NCBI GenBank assembly: GCA_942492445.1
Contig: CALOEW010000088.1
Span: 1-18,821, forward strand
Direction: 5' to 3'
Source of the DNA: NORP240 sp942492445
Lineage (GTDB): Bacteria; Pseudomonadota; Gammaproteobacteria; Pseudomonadales; Pseudohongiellaceae
Length of the DNA: 18,821 bases
Position 1 is the stretch's first letter. Each line of letters opens with the position of its first letter. Below the pieces are notes generated by a model. That model searched no databases and was not told the origin of the DNA. It saw only the letters and a list, made by a program, of their open reading frames with translations. Shown piece after piece: positions 1 to 7,778 of this stretch. The translations under genes were made by a program, and so were the position numbers.

Positions 1-1
1 G

Positions 2-73
2 CTGGAGTACGATGCCCTGTCGGAGAATTCCCGACTTCTGGAATTGCGCGAGTCGTTGTCAAGTAGCTTCTGA
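2..73 (+). CDS. Possible C-terminal end of an unknown protein (partial)
   Basis: Frame 2 is open from the window edge to a TGA at 71-73. It reads as 23 residues rich in Leu, Glu, Ser and Arg (ends LLELRESLSSSF), which looks like an amphipathic helical tail. The other two forward frames look less protein-like. The start and body lie outside the window, so I cannot name a family. It is included because a hairpin-rich spacer and a dispersed repeat begin about 30 bases later, as expected after a gene end. This is an inference from a very short stretch. Confidence 0.35.
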   Translation: MEYDALSENSRLLELRESLSSSF

Positions 74-101
74 TCGATACCCTAACGCTCAGTTCTTGAA
101 G

Positions 102-141
102 CCGAGGAACCTCGGATTAAGTCCCGCAATACTCTGCGGGA
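102..141. repeat. Palindromic repeat, copy A (two hairpins)
   Basis: Contains the core GGAACCTCGGATTAAG (106-121), followed by TCCCGCA (122-128) and its exact complement TGCGGGA (135-141). The first part folds on itself as CCGAGG-AA-CCTCGG (102-115). The core and the TCCCGCA block closely resemble the copy at 16307, and the core alone resembles the copy at 7773. I read it as one member of a small dispersed repeat family. Confidence 0.5.
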
Positions 142-248
142 GTCTGCCGGGTGTTGCTGTGAGGCGCCGCACGCCGGGAAGGGTTACCCCTGCCTTGATG
201 GCCCATGCAGGCGCCGAAGGGCGAAGAAACCGGGTTGCACTGAAAACC

Positions 249-278
249 ACCAGGCAGCTCATTCAAAGAGTGCCTGGT
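249..278 (-). terminator. Rho-independent terminator of the lipoprotein hydrolase gene
   Basis: ACCAGGCA (249-256) is exactly complementary to TGCCTGGT (271-278), giving an 8-bp stem plus a possible inner CTC/GAG extension. Read on the minus strand, it begins inside the TAA stop (280-278) of the hydrolase gene and is followed by GGTTTTC, a short U-tract. The stem is strong but the U-run is weak, so confidence is moderate. Confidence 0.55.
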
Positions 279-1090
279 TAGGGGCCTGTTCGGGACTGCA
301 CGGCGTCGTCCAGGAGCTCGAGAATCTGTCTCCAGTTCTTCTCCCAGCAACAGGTATGGTCAAAGTCCGGATACACTATCAAGTCAACTCCCTGTTTGTC
401 AGTAAACGATGCGGTGATCGCTGTGGGTACGCGGCGATCGGCGCCGCCGGAGAAGTGCAGTTGCGTCAAATCGGATCTGTATTCATCGACCCTCGCGGGA
501 TTGCGTGATTCAGTCAGAGGTAAAAGACCGAGTCTCTCGGTCCATAGATCAGTGTCCAGATTGCCGGCAACCGTGACCAGCGCATCGATTGACTGGATTC
601 GCAGTGCCAGCAAGGTGGCGATTACCGCCCCGCCGCTATAGCCGATCAACACTGTTTCAGCTGCATCGCTCTGGCTCGCCAGCTCAGTTATTACGTTTGC
701 CATGCTGTCTATCACCTGTTCCGAGTACCGGGCGGATGTCCAGAGGTCTGCGCTGCAGTGCGACTCCGGGCCCATGGAGTAATAACAGGGGCGCCCGACA
801 TAGACTGCTTCATGGCGGTCCTGCGCCATTAGCCTGAATACCAGCGGATTTCTGGGAGTGGGATCTTTTGCAGGGTGCGTGCCTCGCACCCAGGGAGTCC
901 CGTCACCGTCGATGTAAATATGAAGCCGATGTTCCGAACTGCGATTATTGTAAAGAACTAGATGTCTGAACACATGCGATTGAAAAATACTGCTGCGGTA
1001 ACCCTCTTGTCGGATAACCCTGCTTCCCGCATTCTGTATTCCGGAACAGCCACATAGCACAATTACTCCGAGCAGCATCAACAGCCGCAT
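278..1090 (-). CDS. Lipoprotein alpha/beta hydrolase
   Basis: Encodes 270 residues. The N-terminus is a short lipoprotein signal (MRLLMLLGVIVLCGC) with a lipobox ending at Cys15, so the mature protein is probably anchored in the outer membrane facing the periplasm. The alpha/beta-hydrolase features are the nucleophile elbow GYSGG (Ser152), Asp218 in GGADRRVP and His245 in DFDHTCCW, in the normal order and spacing for a Ser-Asp-His triad. The frame is open 51 codons further upstream, but ATG 1090 is chosen because it starts the signal peptide and has an AGGA ribosome site five bases before it. The substrate cannot be told; such folds include esterases, lipases and peptidases. The gene stands alone, divergent from the caspase-like gene, and ends in its own terminator. 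Confidence 0.8.
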   Translation of the reverse strand: MRLLMLLGVIVLCGCSGIQNAGSRVIRQEGYRSSIFQSHVFRHLVLYNNRSSEHRLHIYIDGDGTPWVRGTHPAKDPTPRNPLVFRLMAQDRHEAVYVGRPCYYSMGPESHCSADLWTSARYSEQVIDSMANVITELASQSDAAETVLIGYSGGAVIATLLALRIQSIDALVTVAGNLDTDLWTERLGLLPLTESRNPARVDEYRSDLTQLHFSGGADRRVPTAITASFTDKQGVDLIVYPDFDHTCCWEKNWRQILELLDDAVQSRTGP

Positions 1091-1313
1091 GGGTGTCCTG
1101 GAGATTACGCTTGCATCATTTCGGTTCGCTAACGTCACAAATGCTTTAATCCTGCTCGTTTCTGGGGCGACGGACGGTTCGGTACCGGGGCAGACGGCCG
1201 GGATTCGACACGTCCTTGTCTGGTAATTGACTACATGGACCAATTATGGTGTTCTGTGTGCCTTGCGGGTACTCCGCCACTGGATGATCTCTGACATGAT
1301 CATGATGATAAAG

Positions 1314-2966
1314 ATGGCTGACAAGGAAATTCTAAAGTTTCTAATTATTCCGGCTGTTCTGGGCATCGTCATGCTGCCGGGATGTGCTGCGCCTCCGGCA
1401 CCTTCCACCACAACTTCCAGCCAGGACGGTCAGCGAATCGCTGATCTGCAGGTCGTGGACTGTCTGTTGCCCGGCCAGGTGAGGCGCCTGGGCGCGAGCA
1501 CCTATCTCACACCAAGACGACCCGTACGAACGACCGCAGCCGATTGTCGAATCCGCGGAGGTGAATATGTGGAATTCGACCGGGCGGACTATCGTACCGC
1601 GCTCAATGTGTGGATGCCCACCGCCGAAGCGGGTGATGCCGAAGCCCAGGTAAATGTCGGCGAAATTTTTGAACGGGGCCTCGGTAGCGAACCTAACTAC
1701 GAAGCAGCCGCCATCTGGTATCAACGTGCTGCTGAACAGGGAAACGCACGGGCGCAGTTCAACCTTGGCACCCTTTATGAACAGGGTCTTGGTGTGGAGC
1801 AGGACCGAATGCAGGCACTGAACCTTTACCGTCAGGCATGGGGGATGCCGGAGGACGATGTAATTTTTCAGTCTGCCGCATTCCGAGAGCAGCAAACACT
1901 GCGTGAAGAATTGCAGCAGGAGCTGGCAAGCAGGGAGACGCAGATTTCAGTTCTCAGGCGGCAGACAGCTCAGTTGCAGACCGATCTTGAGAACCAACAG
2001 AACAGCGCCCAGGCCCAACAGGCTTCTCAAAATCAACTGCGGGAAGAACTTCTGGAAATGGAGAACCTGATTACCCAGTTGGAGGAAGAGCGCTTGGCCA
2101 CTCAGGTCGCGTTCACGGAACTTCCGGTATTCCGCGAGCCGGTAGCTGAAGAGGCTGAACAGGAAGGGGCTCCGGCTCGGCAATCCCAGCTTCCGGCTGG
2201 CATGTTCGGCAACTACTACGCGCTGGTTATCGGCAACCAGGATTATGCCCGTATCGAAGATCTGCAGTCGCCAAGGAACGACGCACTCAAAGTGTCGGAG
2301 TTGTTAAAGAACAAATACGGGTTTACCGTTCGCACCCTGATCGATGCCAGTAATGTTGAGGTTATGCAGGCAATAAATGACCTCAATGAGGTGTTGGGCG
2401 CAGACGATAACCTGCTGATTTTTTATGCCGGCCACGGTACCAGGTTGCGGACTGGAGAAATTGAGGATGGTTACTGGCTGCCAGTGAATGCCGACCCTCC
2501 ACCAACAGATACATTCTGGATCTCCAATGAATTCATTACGCGACACCTGGCACGTATGAATGCCAAGCGAGTCTTGGTCGTGGCGGATTCCTGTTACGCC
2601 GGGCTGCTTTCCAATGCGCCAGGTTTTATAATGGGCGGCACATCACGCACCGCCTATGATGAAGATTATTTGCGATATAAGTTACCCAAGAGAGCCCGTT
2701 TGCTGCTTTCCTCCGGTGGCGACAGCCCGGTCCTGGATAATCTTGGGCAGGGCAATTCCATTTTCGCCCGTGCGTTTCTGGACGTGCTGGAATCCAATGA
2801 TCAGATCATGGCGGGACCGGACCTGTTTCTCAAGGTCAGGGACATAGTCTCGGAAGCAGCAAGCACTGTAGAATTTGAACAGGAACCTGAATTCAAGGCC
2901 ATAAAAGGTGCCGGCCACGAGGTTGGCGATTTCTTTTTCGTGCCCCTGGCGAGCCTGCAACACTGA
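1314..2966 (+). CDS. Caspase-fold (peptidase C14) lipoprotein with Sel1 repeats and coiled coil
   Basis: Encodes 550 residues from ATG 1314. The order is: lipoprotein signal with lipobox LPGC (Cys24); a linker; two or more Sel1-type helical repeats (about 88-176, with typical AEAGDAEAQ and AAEQGNARAQFNLG signatures); a Gln/Glu-rich coiled coil (about 189-263); then a caspase-like domain from about 300 to near the end. The catalytic dyad is visible as His374 in FYAGHG and Cys427 in ADSCYAG. Bacterial caspase homologues usually cleave after basic or acidic residues and are often fused to protein-interaction modules, as here. The start is uncertain because in-frame ATGs at 1284, 1296, 1302 and 1305 precede it and no clear ribosome site is seen; 1314 gives the most compact signal peptide. 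It lies tail-to-tail with the PP2C gene. Its substrate is unknown. Confidence 0.88.
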   Translation: MADKEILKFLIIPAVLGIVMLPGCAAPPAPSTTTSSQDGQRIADLQVVDCLLPGQVRRLGASTYLTPRRPVRTTAADCRIRGGEYVEFDRADYRTALNVWMPTAEAGDAEAQVNVGEIFERGLGSEPNYEAAAIWYQRAAEQGNARAQFNLGTLYEQGLGVEQDRMQALNLYRQAWGMPEDDVIFQSAAFREQQTLREELQQELASRETQISVLRRQTAQLQTDLENQQNSAQAQQASQNQLREELLEMENLITQLEEERLATQVAFTELPVFREPVAEEAEQEGAPARQSQLPAGMFGNYYALVIGNQDYARIEDLQSPRNDALKVSELLKNKYGFTVRTLIDASNVEVMQAINDLNEVLGADDNLLIFYAGHGTRLRTGEIEDGYWLPVNADPPPTDTFWISNEFITRHLARMNAKRVLVVADSCYAGLLSNAPGFIMGGTSRTAYDEDYLRYKLPKRARLLLSSGGDSPVLDNLGQGNSIFARAFLDVLESNDQIMAGPDLFLKVRDIVSEAASTVEFEQEPEFKAIKGAGHEVGDFFFVPLASLQH

Positions 2967-3099
2967 CCTGGGAAACCTCTGCACGAGTATGACAGCCTCG
3001 AACGGCTGTTGCAGGGAATGGCAGAACCTGTTCCGAGGTTACCTGATGCCGCTTCCGATCTGACAGCGGGCCGGTTGACGCCGGAAACCCGCGACTGGT

Positions 3100-3843
3100 T
3101 CAGGAGTCGACAACGACAGCGACGACCGAGACATTGTCGCGCGCACCTCGTCGCAAAGCCAGGCCCGCCAGTTCTGCAACGATAGCTTCGGGCTCTGCAA
3201 GCTTATTCAGGGTCTGGAAAATTTCCTGTTCGAACAGCTCCCGGTAGAGTCCGTCTGAACAGAGAAGACACTTGTCGCCAGGCCTCAAACTGCCGAATAC
3301 AATGTCCACGTCAAGCCGTGATTCTGCGCCGATTGCCCGGTTTATGACGTTGGCAGCAGGGTGGTTTTCGGCCATCTCCGGCTTCACGATACCGCGATCG
3401 ACGAGAGCCTGAACCTCACTGTGGTCTTTGGTAGCCTGCCTTAATTCACCGTTTTGTAACAGGTAAAGTCTGCTGTCACCTGCCCATAGACAGGCGAACT
3501 GGCCGTCTCTTCCGGCAATCAGTGTAACTATGGTGCTTCCAATGATCAGTGATTTGTGTTTTCGTGCGATAGCAACAAGATCACTGTTGATTGAACCCAG
3601 GGTGTCTCGAACAGCGCGTGCCATTTCCTCCAGATTTTCGCGGCTTGGTATTTTGCCCAGTTGTTCTATTACTGTCGAGCTGGCAAGATCGCCGCGTGTA
3701 TGCCCGCCCATACCGTCTGCCACTGCCCATATCCCTTTTTCGGGGCTATCCAGCAGGGCATCCTCGTTGTGTTGACGGCGTACCCCCCGGTCGGTCAGGC
3801 TCGCGGAGGACCACGTTATTGCTGGATTGTCACGTTGTGTCAT
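3100..3843 (-). CDS. PP2C-type serine/threonine protein phosphatase (Stp/PrpC family)
   Basis: Encodes 247 residues, the normal length for bacterial single-domain PP2C enzymes. The metal-binding and catalytic motifs are all present: RQHNED (23-28), VADGMGGH (41-48), AGDSRLY (121-127), SDGLY (196-200) and RDNVSV (235-240). These provide the acidic residues that hold two Mn/Mg ions for removing phosphate from Ser or Thr. It is predicted to be soluble, with no signal peptide. The start is set at ATG 3843, just before the conserved SSASLTDRGVRRQHNED region; the frame continues upstream to a GTG at 3921, but that extension is not family-like. A TATAAT lies at 3858-3853, too close to the ATG for a long leader. 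It is divergent from the FHA gene, but no Ser/Thr kinase is in the window. Confidence 0.93.
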   Translation of the reverse strand: MTQRDNPAITWSSASLTDRGVRRQHNEDALLDSPEKGIWAVADGMGGHTRGDLASSTVIEQLGKIPSRENLEEMARAVRDTLGSINSDLVAIARKHKSLIIGSTIVTLIAGRDGQFACLWAGDSRLYLLQNGELRQATKDHSEVQALVDRGIVKPEMAENHPAANVINRAIGAESRLDVDIVFGSLRPGDKCLLCSDGLYRELFEQEIFQTLNKLAEPEAIVAELAGLALRRGARDNVSVVAVVVDS

Positions 3844-3937
3844 TTGCGTGAAATTATAGCCGCTTTCGCGGTTGAGCGCGCCATCGATTGTCGCCAGGCC
3901 AATTTCCCGGCGGGTTTCCACTCGGCAACGGGATGGC

Positions 3938-3967
3938 TTGAATTTAACAGTGGAGCCAGCCTAAACT
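3938..3967 (+). promoter_or_regulatory. Candidate sigma-70 promoter for the FHA gene
   Basis: TTGAAT (3938-3943) and TAAACT (3962-3967) are 18 bases apart, each matching four of six consensus positions. The FHA gene starts about 65 bases after the probable transcription start. This rests on sequence resemblance only. Confidence 0.3.
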
Positions 3968-4039
3968 AGATGTTTCCCGCATACGTGTCAGAGTCAGGCG
4001 CCAGCTGGTTCGATACGCCGAGCCTGGGTAAGGGATTTC

Positions 4040-4691
4040 ATGGAAAAGCAATCCAACATAACGCGAATCAGCCGCACAGCCAGAGAACTGAGACGCCGTA
4101 AGGTTTTCCGCGTAGGCAGTGTCTACCTGGTGTCGGCCTGGGGTCTTTCCCTGGGTGCATCCGAACTGCTGCCTACTTTCGGCGTTTCTGAAATTGGTGT
4201 GCGTTTTTTCATAATCGCTCTTTTTGTCGGTATGCCAATCGCCCTGATTCTCTCCTGGGTATACGAACTCGGGCCGGAAGGTATCAAGGTGGATCCCGGT
4301 TCCCTGCCAAGAAATGACACCCCAACAGTGTTCTCGAGCGACCACGGCCACCTCACCATTGCAGTTGAAAAGGACTCAGGTTGGGAATTCTCGAACGTTC
4401 AGCAATTCCTTTACCATCGGGCGCAATCCCAGTTCTGACATCTGTATCGACTGCCCTTCTGTGAGTCGCCGACACGCGAGAGTAATTTACATGAACGGTG
4501 ACTGGGAACTGGAAGACCTCGGCAGCCGCAACGGCACCCGCCTGAATGGGCAGCTGATCGACCGGATTTCCGTACCGTCACATGGGGAAGTGCAGCTGTC
4601 CGAGGACAGTCCGCGAATTATTCTAAAAAACCACAATGCCGAGCTCGACAAGACGGAACTGCAGTCCGGCGGTCGCGGCTCATCCGACTGA
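4040..4691 (+). CDS. Membrane-anchored FHA-domain protein, frameshifted
   Basis: Two overlapping frames together make one protein of about 216 residues. The first frame (4040-4438) encodes a basic N-terminus (ELRRRKVFRVGSVYLVSAWG) and two hydrophobic segments ending in SWVYELGPEGIKV, an arrangement common at the N-terminus of gammaproteobacterial signalling proteins. The second frame (to 4691) encodes a complete FHA core: FTIGRNPSSD, SVSRRHARV and DLGSRNGTRLNG, which holds the residues that bind phosphothreonine peptides. Removing one base near 4383-4392, for example one G of GGG at 4383-4385, joins the frames exactly at the first FHA strand. ATG 4040 is preceded by AAGGGA. As written, the protein would end before the FHA domain. 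The protein probably senses Thr-phosphorylated partners, and the neighbouring PP2C could reverse that mark. Confidence 0.75.
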
Positions 4692-4809
4692 CCAGTCTGG
4701 GCCGTCAACGTCCACCAGGTCGTGTAGAATGGAGCCGGCCCGGTTTCAGACCATGCGTCTGGCAGATGTTCAGCGTCATGTTTTGTTACGCAATTGGCAG
4801 TATCGGGCT

Positions 4810-4836
4810 CACAAGTGTCAGAATTATTTACACAAG
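4810..4836 (+). promoter_or_regulatory. Direct repeat upstream of the sigma-54 promoter (possible activator site)
   Basis: CACAAG occurs at 4810-4815 and again at 4831-4836, exactly 21 bases (two helical turns) apart, and the same stretch has GTGT (4815-4818) facing ACAC (4830-4833). It lies 50-75 bases upstream of the -24 element, where sigma-54 activators usually bind. It is only suggestive: the half-sites are short. Confidence 0.2.
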
Positions 4837-4885
4837 CCTGATTGTCCGCTCAAAATAATCCCGTGGATTCAGCCTGTTAGGCGTA

Positions 4886-4900
4886 TGGCATATTACTTGC
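4886..4900 (+). promoter_or_regulatory. Sigma-54 (RpoN) promoter of the PEP-CTERM gene
   Basis: TGGCATATTACTTGC matches the sigma-54 consensus TGGCAC-N5-TTGC with the required spacing of ten bases between the GG and GC dinucleotides. Transcription would begin near 4912, about 30 bases before ATG 4943. PEP-CTERM genes in Zoogloea and relatives are known to need RpoN with the PrsK/PrsR two-component system, so the placement makes biological sense. The remaining 4692-4885 spacer holds no gene that I can see. Confidence 0.7.
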
Positions 4901-4942
4901 GTTTAATTTATCCTCATTCAGCTGAATTAGCTACCCGAATCC

Positions 4943-5530
4943 ATGATCCGAGCAAGGTTTATCAGGCACTTCATTGCGATGGCCGCAGCCACACTGCTGT
5001 CGATTTTTTCGTCACTTTCATCTGCAGCCCTGATCCAGTTCAGCTTCGAATTCAGTTCCACCTCGGGGCCGATTCAGTTTTTGAATAACATCGGCAGCTT
5101 CCAGTATGACGATGCCGTGGCGTCTGTTGCAGGTGGTCAGGTCAACCAGGATAACCTTTTCACCGCACTTGATGTGTCCTTCGGGGGCTTCAGTTTCGAC
5201 GAAATAACCGCCAACAGCGGGTGGCTCGATTTTTCTCCGGGCGGCATTTTCAAGGAAGCATTGTTCGGCAACAATTGTTCCGGAGGCAGCTGCGCGTTGG
5301 TTGCCGGACAGGACAACTGGTGGATCAGGGTGGGTATCCCGGGTTCCGCGAACACCTTCAACTATATCGGTTTCGATGGCAATGACGATAATCATACGGT
5401 CCCCAGCGCTACCAGCGAAAATATGCTGATTCTTAAAACTGTGCCTGAACCGGGGATCCTGTCATTACTGATCTTAAGTTTTCTTGCCCTGCACAGCCTT
5501 CGGCCTGCCCGGGTCAGCCAGTCTCAATAA
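4943..5530 (+). CDS. PEP-CTERM sorting-domain protein
   Basis: Encodes 195 residues. The N-terminus is a signal peptide (basic MIRARFIRHF, hydrophobic AAATLLSIFSSLSSA) with likely cleavage after SSA. The body is Gly, Asp, Asn and Phe rich, typical of low-complexity exported matrix proteins, and has one Cys pair in NNCSGGSCAL that could form a small disulfide loop. The C-terminus is a standard PEP-CTERM signal: VPEPGILSLL, a hydrophobic helix and a basic end (LRPARV), which exosortase recognises to cut and transfer the protein. Such proteins are linked to extracellular polysaccharide and floc or biofilm formation. No exosortase gene is in the window. ATG 4943 has no clear ribosome site; ATG 4979 would give a shorter signal peptide. 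A perfect 12-base palindrome (ATTCAGCTGAAT, 4916-4927) sits in the leader. Confidence 0.85.
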   Translation: MIRARFIRHFIAMAAATLLSIFSSLSSAALIQFSFEFSSTSGPIQFLNNIGSFQYDDAVASVAGGQVNQDNLFTALDVSFGGFSFDEITANSGWLDFSPGGIFKEALFGNNCSGGSCALVAGQDNWWIRVGIPGSANTFNYIGFDGNDDNHTVPSATSENMLILKTVPEPGILSLLILSFLALHSLRPARVSQSQ

Positions 5531-5730
5531 CCCTCAGGTAAAGTCACTGACCGCCAGGTCTGCCTTACCGATGCATCCCGATTCCCTTGCTGAAGCTTCA
5601 GCCGTCTCCGGCGGCCGTATCCTTCGATCTTCCGGATATTCCGCTTCCAGTGCTCCGGCATCTCGGAACACCCCTGGAACTATGATATAAACACCGCTGT
5701 TCAGCCGACGGTCGAGCCAGAATTCAATCT

Positions 5731-7164
5731 ATGCATATCCACATCCTGGGCATTTGCGGCACTTTCATGGGTAGCCTGGCGGTACTTGCGAAGCAGTTGG
5801 GGCACCGGGTCAGCGGAAGCGATGTCAATGTTTACCCTCCTATGAGCACACAACTTGCCTCCCAGGGAATCGGGCTGAGCCAGGGTTATGAGGCGGAGCA
5901 CCTGCAGCCGGCGCCGGATCTGGTAGTGGTGGGCAATGCTATGTCCCGTGGCAATGCGGCTGTCGAGTTTGTTTTGAATAACAATCTGCCCTATTGTTCG
6001 GGCCCTGAATTTCTGGCCCGCTGGGTATTGAAGGACCGCTGGGTTCTCGCTGTCGCCGGCACCCATGGCAAGACAACCACCACGTCGATGCTGGCCTGGA
6101 TTCTGGAATCCGCCGGATTGCAACCAGGGTATCTGATTGGCGGAGTTGCCAGCAATTTCGCGAACTCGGCAAGCCTGGGTGAACCTCCATTTTTTGTCGT
6201 GGAGGCAGACGAGTACGATAGCGCGTTTTTCGACAAACGTTCCAAGTTTATTCATTACGCTCCCCGCACCGCGATTTTGAACAATCTGGAATTCGATCAC
6301 GGTGATATTTTTGAGAACCTGGACGCTATAAAGACGCAGTTTCATCATCTGGTAAGAACCGTGCCTGCCAATGGGCTAATCTTGTATTCGAGAGGCGAAC
6401 AGCACATCGAGGATGTACTGAAACTGGGCTGCTGGACTCCAGTCCAGCAGACCGGTGTGGATGTGCCTGTCGGGGATCGCCGGGAGCGGGCAACCAGGGA
6501 TGGCACATTCTGGAATGCCAGGCTTCTGGACGATGAGGGAAGTCGGTTTGAAGTGGAAAAGACGACTATGGAGGAATCGGGGGTCAGGGTAACCACCTCT
6601 GAGGTCGACTGGGCGATGTCCGGATTGCATAATGTGAAGAACGGCCTGGCCGCTCTGGCTGCGGCCCACCATGCCGGTGTGCCGCTTGCAACCGGCTGCG
6701 AGGCTTTGAGCCGCTTCGCCGGAGTAAAGCGACGCATGGAACTGCGCGGTGAGGTTAAGGGTATAAAAGTCTACGATGACTTCGCCCATCACCCGACAGC
6801 CATAGCAGCAACACTGGCGGGCTTTGCTGCGCGTCTGGAGAAGCAACCGGGTAATCGCCTCATTGCCGTTATCGAGCCGCGCTCCAATACCATGCGCATG
6901 GGAATTCACCAGGAGCAGTTGGCCGCTTCCACTGCCAGGGCAGACCTGACCCTCTGGAAGCGCCCCGGGGAGTCGGGGCTGGACCTTGACGCGGTAGCGG
7001 CGGCAGCTGCAGGCAGGGCACTGGTCGTCAACGAGGTATCGGAGATTGTTCGTCTCCTGGTGGAACAGGCCAGGGAGGGAGACCATGTGGTCATTATGAG
7101 TAACGGTGGTTTCGAGGGAATTCATCAGAAACTGCTCGACGCGCTGGCGGAATCCGGGAACTAG
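5731..7164 (+). CDS. mpl: UDP-N-acetylmuramate:L-alanyl-gamma-D-glutamyl-meso-diaminopimelate ligase
   Basis: Encodes 477 residues, close to the E. coli enzyme. Mpl joins tripeptide recovered from old cell wall directly to UDP-MurNAc in the cytoplasm, so it works in murein recycling. The N-terminal Rossmann-like domain starts MHIHILGICGTFMGSLA, a signature that separates Mpl from MurC. The ATP-binding loop of Mur ligases is GTHGKTTT (110-117), and the central region has EADEYDSAFFDKRSKF, typical of Mpl. The C-terminal domain has YDDFAHHPTAI and IEPRSNTMRMG. No strong ribosome site is visible before ATG 5731, and the 200-base upstream spacer shows no clear promoter. The gene is followed after two bases by the LON-domain gene, so the two are probably one transcript. 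Confidence 0.95.
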   Translation: MHIHILGICGTFMGSLAVLAKQLGHRVSGSDVNVYPPMSTQLASQGIGLSQGYEAEHLQPAPDLVVVGNAMSRGNAAVEFVLNNNLPYCSGPEFLARWVLKDRWVLAVAGTHGKTTTTSMLAWILESAGLQPGYLIGGVASNFANSASLGEPPFFVVEADEYDSAFFDKRSKFIHYAPRTAILNNLEFDHGDIFENLDAIKTQFHHLVRTVPANGLILYSRGEQHIEDVLKLGCWTPVQQTGVDVPVGDRRERATRDGTFWNARLLDDEGSRFEVEKTTMEESGVRVTTSEVDWAMSGLHNVKNGLAALAAAHHAGVPLATGCEALSRFAGVKRRMELRGEVKGIKVYDDFAHHPTAIAATLAGFAARLEKQPGNRLIAVIEPRSNTMRMGIHQEQLAASTARADLTLWKRPGESGLDLDAVAAAAAGRALVVNEVSEIVRLLVEQAREGDHVVIMSNGGFEGIHQKLLDALAESGN

Positions 7165-7166
7165 TC

Positions 7167-7778
7167 GTGGAAGAATTACAGGAAATTCCTCTTTTCCCGT
7201 TGCGGTCAGTTCTGTTTCCCCGTGGCAGGCTGTCCCTGCAGATATTTGAGAAACGCTATATCGATCTGGTGACCGTGTCTCTGCGCAATGACACTGGTTT
7301 CGGCATAACGCTTCTGAAAAGCGGCGAAGAAGTGTCCAGGCCGGGGATGCGCCAGGAAGTGCACCAGGTCGGCACACTGGCGCATATCATCGACTGGGAT
7401 CAGTTGGACAATGGCCTGCTGGGCATTACCGTGGAAGGTGTCCGCAAATTCGAAATCGAGCGCTACTGGCAAGGCGTAAGCGGACTTTATATGGGTGCGG
7501 TGAAGTTTACCGAAAACGGCAGCGCCGGACAGAAGAAGATCCACGTAGGCGAGGAGATGGCCGGGCTGACGGATTTACTGCAGATACTGGAGCAACATCC
7601 CGCAGTTCAGGAATTGAATCTGAAAATTGACTATGAAAATCTGTGGGACCTGGGCTGGCGTTTGAGTGAATTGATCCCTGTGGCCCTGGAAATCAAGCAG
7701 GAACTGTTGGAACTGGATGACCCCTGGGAACGCATCCGGCTCGTTGAACAGTCTATTCATTTTCTGATAGATGATTAA
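7167..7778 (+). CDS. LON N-terminal (substrate-binding) domain protein
   Basis: Encodes 203 residues and consists of a LON substrate-binding domain alone, without the ATPase or protease parts of Lon. The family start is clear: IPLFPLRSVLFPRGRLSLQIFEKRY, followed by GFGITLL and a GTLAHIIDW-type strand. Such stand-alone proteins are common in proteobacteria; their partners are not established. The start is GTG 7167, two bases after the mpl TAG (7162-7164), which suggests coupled translation. The stop TAA (7776-7778) lies inside the left arm of the palindromic repeat at 7773-7838, so the end of this message would be strongly folded. A role linked to cell-wall recycling would be a guess from position only. 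Confidence 0.88.
   Translation: MEELQEIPLFPLRSVLFPRGRLSLQIFEKRYIDLVTVSLRNDTGFGITLLKSGEEVSRPGMRQEVHQVGTLAHIIDWDQLDNGLLGITVEGVRKFEIERYWQGVSGLYMGAVKFTENGSAGQKKIHVGEEMAGLTDLLQILEQHPAVQELNLKIDYENLWDLGWRLSELIPVALEIKQELLELDDPWERIRLVEQSIHFLIDD

Noticed and set aside
74..248. 6S RNA or glycine riboswitch
   Set aside because: CCGAAGGG and hairpins recall these families, but the central bubble of 6S and the second conserved half of the glycine aptamer are missing, and no plus-strand gene follows.
5681..5691. TATGATATAAA as a promoter for mpl
   Set aside because: No acceptable -35 element lies 15-19 bases upstream of either possible -10 hexamer.
6376..7377. Minus-strand open frame of 333 codons
   Set aside because: It lies opposite mpl and the LON-domain gene, has no family-like motif, and is explained as a shadow of a well-matched gene.
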